Positions 10,299 to 18,622 of a DNA stretch of 27,191 nt are shown in pieces. Below the pieces are notes generated by a model, which saw nothing but the letters and a program-made list of their open reading frames with translations, was not told the origin of the DNA and searched no databases. A program made the position numbers and the translations under genes. Each line of letters opens with the position of its first letter. Position 1 is the first letter of the stretch. This stretch comes from Priapulus caudatus (Eukaryota > Priapulida > Priapulimorpha > Priapulimorphida > Priapulidae): the NCBI RefSeq assembly GCF_000485595.1, contig NW_014577795.1:7129-34319 (forward strand), written 5' to 3'.

Positions 10299-10434
10299 GG
10301 GGTCCCGACGCCCCCCCCTACTCGCAGCAGAAAACGATTCTGAGTGGCGGTCTAAATTTCCCCCCCCGCCCCTTCGCGTGCTCGCTACCGGTTGTCCGCC
10401 CCCAACATTTCAAAATGGATTTGCGCGCGACCTG

Positions 10435-10443
10435 CTTACGCAT
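10435..10443. repeat. Target-site duplication, right copy (CTTACGCAT)
   Basis: It follows the CTG end of the MITE directly and equals the left copy plus one extra G. Joining the left flank to what follows this copy gives ACTTACCATATACGTTAC, which is the unit of the 16-bp minisatellite just downstream. Confidence 0.7.
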
Positions 10444-10703
10444 ATACGTTACTTTACCATCAATTAGTACTTTTCAGCAATACCGTATTGTAACCATACC
10501 TTCATACGTTACTGTCATATACGTACTTACCATCTACGCTTATTACGCAATTCGGTTCTACTTACCATATACGTTACTTACCATATACGTTATTTACCAT
10601 ATTCGTTACTTACCATATACGTTACTTACCATATACGTTATTTACTATTTACGTTATTTAACATATACGTTACTTACCATATACGTTATTTACTGTTTAC
10701 GTC
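10444..10703. repeat. 16-bp minisatellite TTACCATATACGTTAC
   Basis: Nine clear 16-bp units run from 10562 to 10703, with variants ending GTTAC or GTTAT and two or three degenerate units near the end (TTACTATTTACG, TTACTGTTTACG). Degenerate units (ATACGTTACTTTACCAT, CATACGTTACTG) reach back to the MITE, so the array once began at the insertion site. It is open in a plus frame as a Tyr/Leu/Ile-rich peptide, which I do not take as a gene. Confidence 0.93.
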
Positions 10704-10850
10704 CTTGAGACCAACATAGACATCGGTATAGTGCACGGCTACCAAAAAGAAGGCCGCATGCAACCGGAAGATGGCGCTGCCGTGTCATATTTCTCGTGGC
10801 TGTACTCACTAATCACATAAAGAAGGCATACAATAGTAAGCCACAACAAA

Positions 10851-11146
10851 ATGTTGCACTATTTCGTTTCTAGAAAGGCCCTTTTTGTTTTGTTTTCGCT
10901 GAAATGCGGCACTAGAGTGCAATAATTTGCATTAGGCACGCAAGTTAGATGCCTCGTGGATGTTCAGAAAGCATTAGAAGTAAAAATTGTCTTGTCGTGT
11001 AGTTGTGACATTCCGTCAGGTGGCGTAGCCACGGTGACCGGTTGGTCATTTTTGTGTTTGAAATGTGTTCAGACTACTTTGCAGAAATTAGTATCATAGC
11101 GCTGGCAAAGGTTTCGAGCGGAGCATAGAGCATGAATCTGTAGTTA
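10851..11146 (+). repeat. Dispersed repeat A, copy 2 (plus orientation)
   Basis: Aligns in inverted orientation with 1640-1920. This copy has an extra TTTTGTTTT insertion near 10880 and a GGAGCATAGA insertion near 11120. The homology starts at GCACTATTT and ends around CATGAATCTGTAGTT. A short AAAATTAATAAA follows, which may or may not be an element tail. Upstream, at 10769-10778, lies AGATGGCGCT, which is not shared with the flank of copy 1. Confidence 0.82.
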
Positions 11147-11484
11147 AAATTAATAAAGTGTATATTGTGGTATGCGCAGAAACTGTATTTTTAATTAATT
11201 GCTGTTTGATGCTTATTCAGCCCTGCTGCCTATGGAGGCCCACTACTTTTGTAAACCACCTAAAGTCATCTCGTGCGGCACGTTTCTCGGAGAATGTCGC
11301 TCCTAGTCTGATTTCTCTTCGACGCGATAGGCACGAAATGCTTGAGTTAAACGAACTAGGACCCGTCTAGTTTGCACTTCCAGGTTTAAAACTGGTGATT
11401 GAAATGTACCTAGTAGAACAAGCTCCGATAATAGTAGTTCATTGTAAGATTACTCGGCTAGTATTCTAAATAGTGGAGAAGTTT
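11147..11484. other. Unique stretch
   Basis: A 70-codon plus frame (11158-11370) carries no recognisable domain. Nothing else is seen. Confidence 0.45.
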
Positions 11485-11588
11485 AATAATGGTCAAAACA
11501 ATTACTCTCATATTATCTGACGATGTAATGTCTTATGTCATATTATTTGTATTATATTACATCATCATGTGATATTATTGCCATTATT
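11485..11588. repeat. AT-rich imperfect palindrome, about 104 bp
   Basis: The left arm starts AATAATGG and contains CATATTATCTGACGATGTAAT. The right arm contains ATTACATCATCATGTGATAT and ends CCATTATT. The arms pair with several mismatches and a few indels around a 20-base centre. Related TATTATATTAC and GTCACATTATA words continue to about 11640. It could be a tiny AT-rich MITE remnant. Confidence 0.65.
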
Positions 11589-12181
11589 CAATTAGGCATG
11601 AATGGCCCCCGTAATATGTCACATTATATTATTATAAAAAAAGAACATCGGAAGTAATGAGAGGTTATTGCCTACTTTCGTTATTATCTTGCACTTAATA
11701 ATGTCTTATTACGAGTATTAGTCCCACATATTTACTTTCATGTCATTACAACATGCTGCTCGTTAACTACTATACGCGATGTCAGTTCCAAGCTGTTTAC
11801 TGCTCGCTGTTTATGTTCTCGCGTGCCATTAAACTTCGTTTTTTTTCACGCCAGTTGAACCAAAATTAGACGCTAAAATAATGTTGTTATGATGCGTACT
11901 CCATAAAGCTGATATAGGCAGTCAATGTCACCGAGAGATGGCGCTGCAAAGTCATACGTCCATCAAACATAGCCATAGCTGGCAATATTTCATATTTACT
12001 AGATGAGCTCTTTACGTGTAGAAGTACAGGCATGACTGGTCTAAGGCACCCGTTATAGATTTACATAGTTAGATTATTATATCAGTGCCTGTGAGAGGTT
12101 CTCGACGTAAATGTACAAATACGACGGTTTAGTTCAGTTCGGCCAAATGCCCTTAGGAAGTAAAGGGAGCTCTCAATATTG
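11589..12181. other. Unique AT-rich stretch
   Basis: No gene. A second AGATGGCGCTGC word lies at about 11935-11946, resembling the one near 10769 and followed in both by GTCATA. The shared stretch is too short to define an element. Confidence 0.5.
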
Positions 12182-12454
12182 CCCCTCCAGGAAATTCGGA
12201 TTCGTGAAAACTTTAATTAACTCGCAATGAGCGAGTTGTTAATCTATGGTAGTGCGGGATACAGTACCATTATACAATATAAGATGAGAGCAATATACCT
12301 AGCAACAGTTTGGTAGTTTCCCCTCCAGGAAATTCGGTTTCGTTAAATATTTCACTCGCGATCCGCGTTAATCTGTGGTAGTGGGAGATACAGTACCATT
12401 GTATACAATACAAAATAAAAAGCAATAATATACCTAGCAACAGTTTGGTAGTTT
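12182..12454. repeat. Two-copy tandem duplication, about 137-bp unit
   Basis: Unit 1 (12182-12319) and unit 2 (12320-12454) both begin CCCCTCCAGGAAATTCGG, share GATACAGTACCATT in the middle, and end TACCTAGCAACAGTTTGG plus TAGTTT. Unit 1 carries a small hairpin AACTCGC-AATGA-GCGAGTT that is degraded in unit 2. Divergence is moderate, so the duplication is not recent. Confidence 0.92.
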
Positions 12455-13570
12455 TCATTCGGTGAGCAGTAGACATTATAGGTATAAGTTAGGATACACA
12501 TTAAAAGAGCTGCCTTATCACGATATCAAAAATGCAGTGTGACAATGATTTACAGTTACTTTAGGTATTTTTAATAATCTGACAGGTTTCTTTTGGGTTT
12601 CTCATCGAATTGTACGCGAATATAACAACTAACGTAATGAATGCTATCTATATCCACAATTTTTACATAATCAGCAGAGCATAATATAAACGTTGTAGAT
12701 AATTATTTTCTGATATAATTTAACTACCAGCATTTTAACTAAATCAATCCCATGGTTCGACATCTCGAGGGAATAATGATGTTAAGAGGCGAAGGATTAT
12801 CAGCTCAGCGCTTCAGGTAACAGCGAAACGCAGTTAACACACGACTGTTATCTGATCCAAATAATGTGTCTGCAGGCGAAATATTTCGCAGAAGAACAGG
12901 ATACGAATTTCCCCCGTAATTTGGGAATAACATTACATTTATACACCGTAGCTCATAGCGTTATACAGATTGTCGCCGCCACACAGGTGTAATACTAAAA
13001 TATATATTTGCAAATATCTGAAGGAAAGTTAGTTCGAATATATTTCGTATAACGCGTGGGGCGTGCGCTGTAAAATAAACTGCATCGGATGTTTGCCTTA
13101 AATAACATAACCAGATCTCATAACCCTGATTATAACCTACAGGCGGTATAGATGTCTTTCTTTCGGACACAATGGTGCTTACATGCTACGCTCCGGTCGT
13201 CGGCGAACTGTTCTTCCTGCGCATGCGTCATTGCGGCCGTTGCGTAACGGCAAGAAAAATCGTATAGTTTACGTCCTTGTCTGTGAAATCCACAAGAGGT
13301 AAAAAAAAGTCTCGCCGTGTGTTGAGAGGACACTGCCTACATCCTCTGATCAATTGTCGAATTTCTTTACCACCATCTATCGCGCCTCGCTTAAACGAGT
13401 TCGAGACAATTTTCTCCGACAACGGATTTTTCCACGCTGTCTGCATCCCGATGGTTCGTTTTTGTTAGCCGCCGAGACGCCAGCATCACAACTACGTCAT
13501 ATGATGAGCTAATCTAACACGCGCTACAGCGTCAACACCACCATCTTGTTCACCCGTCTATCCACCACTC
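12455..13570. other. Unique stretch, CpG-richer toward its end
   Basis: The first 600 bases are AT-rich and stop-dense. From about 13140 to 13530 CpG words become frequent, and an NRF-1-like palindrome TGCGCATGCGTC lies at 13218-13229. Open frames of 63-72 codons overlap on both strands (13130-13468). A CACAAGAG|GTAAAA donor-like site at about 13292 is present, but no exon can be argued. Confidence 0.4.
13218..13229. promoter_or_regulatory. NRF-1-like palindromic site
   Basis: TGCGCATGCGTC is close to the animal NRF-1 consensus YGCGCAYGCGCR and sits in a CpG-richer pocket. A 12-base match can occur by chance, and no transcript start is visible. Confidence 0.2.
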
Positions 13571-14408
13571 ATCCGCAACAACAGCAGCAGTAACAGCCGC
13601 ATAAACAGCAGCAACAACAACAACAGCAGCAGCAGCAGCAACAGCAGCAATAGCAACTGCATGAACGGCAACGAAAACAAGAGCAGCAACAGCAGCAAAG
13701 GCAGAAGCAGCGACAACGACGACGACGACGATAACGGCGGGACCAATAGTAGTATTCTGAGAGCAACATATAACATATTGTTATAGATATTGTTCTCATG
13801 CAGTGGCAGAAGTAGATAGTGCTAGTCGAAGTAGCAGCAGCAGCAGCAGTGCAGTAGCAACAAGAACAGCAACAACAACAATAGCAACAACAACAGCAGA
13901 AACAACAACAACGGAAACAACCACAATTACAACCACCACCACCACCACCACCACCACCACCACCAATACAACAACAATAACAACGGAAACAACCACAATT
14001 ACAATCACCACCACCACCAATACAACAACAACAACATCATCATTATCATCATCATCATCATCAACAACAGCAATAAGAATAATAACATAAACATCAACAG
14101 TAGCAGTAGTAGTCGTATGAGAACGAGTAGTATTGGTAGCGACAACAGCAACAGCAACAGCAACAGTAGCAGCGTCAACAGCAGCAGTAATAGCAACAGC
14201 GACAGTAGCAGCAGCAACGGCAGCAGCGGCAGCAGCAGCAGCAACAACAGCAGCAGCTACAACAACAACAGCAGCAGCAGCAGTAGCAGTAGAAGCAGCA
14301 GTAGCAGCAGCAGCAGCGACAGCAGCAGTAACAGCAGCGACAGCAGTAGCAATAGCAGCAGCAGCAGCAGCAACAACAACAACAACAACAACAACAACAG
14401 CAGCAACA

Positions 14409-14439
<31 letters not shown>

Positions 14440-14596
14440 CAACAACAACAACAACAACAGCAGCAGCAGCAGCAGCAGCAACAACAACAGTAGCAGCAAC
14501 AACAACAACAGCAGCAGCAGCAGCCGTAGTAGCAGCATCAGCAGCAGCAGCCGTAGTAGCAGCAGCAGCAGCGACAACAACAGCAGCAGTAGCAGT

Positions 14597-14643
<47 letters not shown>

Positions 14644-14663
14644 CAGCAGCAGCAGCAGCGGGG
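13571..14663. repeat. Compound CAG/CAA/CAC trinucleotide region
   Basis: Sub-blocks: CAG/CAA mix at 13571-13735; a 65-base unique spacer; CAG/CAA at 13826-13908; two copies of a cassette (AACGGAAACAACCACAATTACAA, then a CAC run, then AATACAACAAC) at 13909-13980 and 13981-14031; a CAT run at 14033-14061; then CAG/CAA/TAG from 14097 to 14660, with alternating blocks of pure CAG and pure CAA at 14340-14540. All three plus frames are open for long stretches (Ser/Asn, Ala/Thr and Gln readings). The frame 14117-14671 gives 184 codons of Ser/Asn, and 14133-14792 gives 219 codons of Ala/Thr. I do not call these genes. Confidence 0.93.
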
Positions 14664-14758
14664 TCGGTTAGCCCACGTCTACACCCACCGATCCATTACA
14701 CACGACACAGCGATCACAACGACAACAGCGAGACAATCGACGCGTCATCGATGCCCGG

Positions 14759-14810
14759 CAGCACTGACCATCAACCAGAAGTAATCGACTAGTAATGACG
14801 GTCAGTGCTG
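14759..14810. repeat. Inverted repeat, 11-bp arms, 30-nt loop
   Basis: CAGCACTGACC (14759-14769) and its exact complement GGTCAGTGCTG (14800-14810) follow the end of the CAG region. It is short and could be chance or a small hairpin; no U-tract follows. Confidence 0.5.
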
Positions 14811-15677
14811 ACATCTATATATAGACTACGTATATACATACTCCTGATATATATATATACAGCGGTCGTACCCGTTCACACGTTAACCGCGTACAGCGGG
14901 CAGACACGTGACCACATACACATTTCTCAGTCAACTACTATATAGCAACTGATATCATGAATCTTATATATATATTAATTTTAGTGCCTCACCCAACTCT
15001 TTATATTAAAAACATATAATATAATCTTAAAACCATCTTAATTAAATCACCCGATTGTTTTTTTATCACCACAATTAATTATTTAGCTAATTAATATTTA
15101 AGTAAATTTGTTGTGTATCGTGGTTAGACTGGTTGTGATTAGAGCATTATATGTTCACATATTTGCCTTATTTAACTATTATGCCGTACTATTCACATAC
15201 AGCGTTATGTGCGTCGCTTGCGTATCTATGCAACTTTCACGTATCCGAATTAATTAAAGGAGCTGTTACTTAATGAGTGATATCGAGGCAAATGTCGTCT
15301 GTACGAATCCTATACGATTTCATTTTTTCGATTTAATTCGAATTTTAACTGCTATTATTTGATTTAATCGGGGTGTTAGCATCATCCCCCCCCCCTCCGC
15401 GAGCGGTAATAGCTGCCTCGTTACGTCACGGCTTGTTAAATAGCTGCTTATGTCGACATAAAACGTCGATTGTTATAGATAATTTACGCATTACAGCGCG
15501 CGGGGCATCATGTCTGCGCAAAGACACCGTCGCTCTTGTAGCCAGCGGATCGTTTCCCTCCCGCTAGTGATCTTCCCCCGTCGAAAAAACATACCTGCTT
15601 GCCGGAGCATAACGGAGATAATGCGGGATGATAGCGGGAGCATATTATCACATTATGCGTAGAGACGCTGGCGCGCG
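14811..15677. other. AT-rich unique stretch with TA runs
   Basis: Contains short TATATA runs (14814-14862, 14966-14975), is very AT-rich from 14935 to 15130, and then shifts to mixed composition. A C9 run occurs at about 15387-15395. A 64-codon plus frame (15373-15567) has no recognisable domain. Confidence 0.5.
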
Positions 15678-15710
15678 TGACGTCACTGCTCCATCTGACG
15701 TCGGTATATA
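15678..15710 (+). promoter_or_regulatory. CRE-like pair followed by TATA-like box
   Basis: A full CRE palindrome TGACGTCA (15678-15685) is followed 10 bases later by TGACGTCG (15696-15703) and immediately by TATATA (15705-15710). CRE motifs bind CREB/ATF-type bZIP factors, and this spacing resembles a compact TATA promoter. No open reading frame of note follows before the CA array and the gap, so this is only a motif-level call. Confidence 0.3.
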
Positions 15711-15799
15711 CTGAGACGCGGTGATTTTCGTGATTTTAATGAAGATTTGAGCGTAATCGTTTATTCATTCACTCATCGTGCACGGTCGAGCATATACAT

Positions 15800-15939
15800 C
15801 CATACATGATACACACGTACGCACCACAGACACGCACGCGCGCACATACACGCACGCACACGCAGACGCACACGCACGCATACACATGCTCACCCACATG
15901 CACACACGCACATGCAAACGCGCGCGCGCGCACCCCCCC
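15800..15939. repeat. CA/CACG minisatellite-like array ending in a C run at the gap
   Basis: ACGC and ACAC units with CATG interruptions are followed by CGCGCGCGCG (about 15919-15930) and a C7 run that abuts the Ns. Positions 15842-15912 are the exact reverse complement of 25909-25979. The repeat and the gap together suggest the assembler failed inside a longer array. Confidence 0.93.
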
Positions 15940-15949
15940 NNNNNNNNNN
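15940..15949. other. Assembly gap (10 N)
   Basis: Ten N characters follow a C run at the end of a CA array. The true missing length is unknown. Open frames that cross it are meaningless. Confidence 0.99.
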
Positions 15950-17885
15950 CCGATAGCTCTTGCGATCATGTACTTCATCACACTGAATTGTTAAATTGGA
16001 TACAACGCTAGCCAGTTAGGGTGGATGTGGATACATGTATGCTTTGCGCAATTGTTGTGTCATATTACAGCAATGACTCTATGCATTAGTCGCATTTCAG
16101 CTTCACTTCGTATGTCGCAGCTTGACCGTCCCACCGGATAGAGCGAAGCAGATTCGGTTCTCAGCTCCAGAATCGCCCGCTTAACTAGAATCAATAGTCA
16201 AATAATTACTTTTACAGCGCGTACTAATTCCTGATTTATTTCTTTATATGATTCGGGAGAAATTTCTGGCGCGCAACAACGCTGCCGATGTTCCGCACTC
16301 ATCGTACGCTGTACTTTAATACCGGTTCACCAGATGATCCCAGCGCCAACGGCCAAAATGCCATTACCCAGCTATCATACCCGCGCCTGTTTTGTGCGCA
16401 ACGTTCTATTGCCTGTTTACCTGTTGTCTCTGTTTTCTGCCAGTCTATTTACAGTGACATCGAATTGACTGCTGTCTATTCTTCCATTCGGCAAGAATCG
16501 TTTCCTATGTGTAAGTTTCTGTCAATGAGGGTGCGAGGAATTAGATAAGCATTGAGATCCATATCATTATTCGATTCTGATCGATTTCGCATATACGTAT
16601 GGATTCTATTTACTTTAATTCTAACTTCGACGATACTAACTGACGCATGCTATCTATCAACTGAAATCTACTCTAAACTCTACTTATATGACTAAACGAG
16701 GATACTTCAGCCTTTTTTGCGCTGTGGAGATTGCGAGATACATGTATAGTATTGTATCAGATTTGTTGGGTCGTTCTTTCATCTCTCTTGATGATACTTA
16801 TCTACCGGCCAGCGTTGTTCGTGCCGCCGATTATCTTCGCCATGAGTACCATATTATAGCGGTGAGCGTATATTGATTCCTGACGACTTGATTGACATAA
16901 CCTTTGTCTTTAGACTATAATGGAAGCGATAGCCGCGTCAAACGCTAGAAGTCGTTTGGCAGGCCAGAGCGCAATCTACTGGTACGAGGAACGTAGTAAT
17001 ACATATACCTTGCCCTTTTCGTCTCTGCGTGTTCGGCCACCGCCTCTGGAAACCGTCTCCTTTGTTATTCTATACTTCGACTGTAAAACATATCCATCGC
17101 TTCATGTCATAACCTGAATCCGATTAATCAAGCTTTAATCAAGCAGTCCAGCACCCGACCGCGCTGTACACCTACACCGGCGCCCGCAGTAAACCTTTAC
17201 ACGGTTAGAGTCATCCGGTTTGCAAAACACCCGCGTTTCAAAATGATTGTTCAAATATTTAGAAATACAAATACTGCGAGTTCGCAAACGATCACCCGAG
17301 ACGTGTCTCGTCACGACCGAGGGTTCGGAAAGTTAAGCAGAGAGTGAGGAGCGACGGGGGCCGTTCTAACATAAATCGTGGCTGCTTCTCTGTCTGTGAC
17401 CTTCGTGCTCCATGCGTGGTCTCCGTCGAGATGTAACTTCGATGGTTTAACACTCGCTAAACGTGTCACAAAGTAGGCGTCAGCGGAATGGGCATTTTGG
17501 CATAAAAAAACCAAAATATTTTGTTGCGGCCCACTCGGCTCACAACAGCCATATTTTCTTCAGGCGACGCGTAAGAAATCGGCGTAGCAAAAACCTTGTT
17601 AGAATCTTAGTAGCTGAACAATAATTCTGCACGCAAAGCTACCGACCCACGCCCATCTTGACTTTTTACCTGTAATGACAATTCACCGTTGCGCAACCAA
17701 GATGGACCATTACTGAGGTTCGTGCTGCGGCGTGCGTGCGCAAATGCTTCGGCCGTGCGATGCGGTGTGCGTGCGAGCCGAGCGGTCTGCATGAGTATTT
17801 GTTCGAGGGCGTGCCGTGTCCTGTAACTGTACTCTTCGCCGCTCGCGTGCGCTCGTCGCGTCCGCCTGTTTGTCGCTCTACAGGT
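15950..17885. other. Unique stretch, no gene supported
   Basis: Several open frames of 60-86 codons occur on the plus strand (16288-16548, 16688-16876, 16920-17117). They are spaced in order on one strand and have fairly ordinary amino-acid composition, unlike the repeat-derived frames. A donor-like TGTGTAAGT is present near 16509, and a pyrimidine-AG acceptor-like TTTGTCTTTAG near 16914. I cannot match any of these peptides to a family, so exons remain unproven. A GC-richer part lies at 17130-17880, with a minus-strand frame of 126 codons (17607-17987). Confidence 0.35.
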
Positions 17886-17929
17886 TTCTCCATGTGTGTG
17901 ATGTAGTAGTATGTATGTCATCTCTGAAT

Positions 17930-18325
17930 GGTTATGTATGTATGTATGTATGTAATGCCCTATGTATGCTATGTATGTATGCTTCATTACGTTACCCTGC
18001 TATGATAAAGTATGCTAGTATTTATCCCTATCTTACTGTATGTACTGTATGTACTATTTATGATGTATGCCTATGTAGACTCTTATTCGTACTGTTGTAT
18101 CTAACTGTATGTTATTATGTATGTATTTAGTCTGTACGTAGCTATGTATGTATGTCTCACATGTATGCTATGACTATTTATGTAGTAGATTAATGGATCT
18201 ATGTACATGTATGTAGTAAGTGTATGCATGTATGCTATGTAATGAGTATGTATTCATCTATGTATGTATTATGTAGATATGTATTATGTCGTTGCTGCTG
18301 TGTAGTATGTATGTATGTATGTCAA
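17930..18325. repeat. Degenerate (TATG)n array
   Basis: ATGT/TATG tetramers are frequent from 17930 with many interruptions; the purest runs are 17935-17955 and 18305-18323. Open frames reading Tyr/Cys/Met/Val-rich peptides (17816-18130, 18224-18448) derive from it. Confidence 0.88.
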
Positions 18326-18622
18326 TGTTGTGGTGGTGTGTGGGGTGTTCTGTGTGGCTGTGCTGATGTGTGTGTGTGCGTTGTGGTGTTTGCGCGCTTA
18401 TGTATGTGTGTGCGGTGTGTGTGGTGCGTTTGGGATTGTGTGTGGTAATGCGTGTGTGTTTATTTCTCTGTGTGTAGTAATGTGTGTGTGGGTGGTGTGT
18501 GTGTGTGAGTGTGTGTGTGTGTGTGTAGGATGTTTGCGTAACGTGTGTGTGTCGCGTGCGAGTATGTACGTATGTGGGCGTGCTGTGTGTTTGTGTGTGT
18601 GTGGTTGTGCGTGCGCGTGCGC
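18326..18622. repeat. TG-rich interrupted microsatellite
   Basis: Continues directly from the TATG array. TG runs are interrupted by GTGG, GCG and TTTG words; the purest run is about 18497-18526. A 140-codon plus frame (18315-18737) and a minus His/Thr frame are by-products. Confidence 0.9.

Larger units (their letters stand above)
9347..10434. mobile_element. Non-autonomous hAT-like element (MITE), 1088 bp
   Basis: The left end reads CAGGGGCGCAAATCCAT and the right end ATGGATTTGCGCGCGACCTG. These are inverted repeats apart from a few changes in the CAGG..CGC section. CAGGGGCG-type termini with an 8-bp duplication are typical of hAT transposons. Subterminal parts are G-run-rich on the left and C-run-rich on the right, with a perfect 16-bp palindrome GGGGGACATGTCCCCC at 9373-9388. 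GGGATCCCGATG at about 9439-9450 echoes the inverted GTCCCGACG at about 10302-10310. TG arrays sit just inside both ends (about 9460-9590 and 10153-10298). The 550-bp core is AT-rich and has no transposase frame, so it would need a transposase supplied elsewhere. Confidence 0.78.

Noticed and set aside
506-11946. AGATGGCGCT words at about 506, 10769 and 11935 as a shared element
   Set aside because: Shared sequence is only 10-20 bases with poor flanking agreement; it is also close to a common YY1-type motif.
12750-12775. tRNA/SINE B-box-like word (GGTTCGACATC)
   Set aside because: No A box at a suitable distance and no cloverleaf can be drawn; other GTTCGA-like words in the window fail likewise.
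14117-14792. Ser/Asn (184 codons) and Ala/Thr (219 codons) open frames
   Set aside because: CAG/CAA repeats are stop-free in all three plus frames, and the frames overlap each other completely.
14759-14810. Intrinsic terminator
   Set aside because: The hairpin has a 30-nt loop and no T run after it, and the context is eukaryotic.
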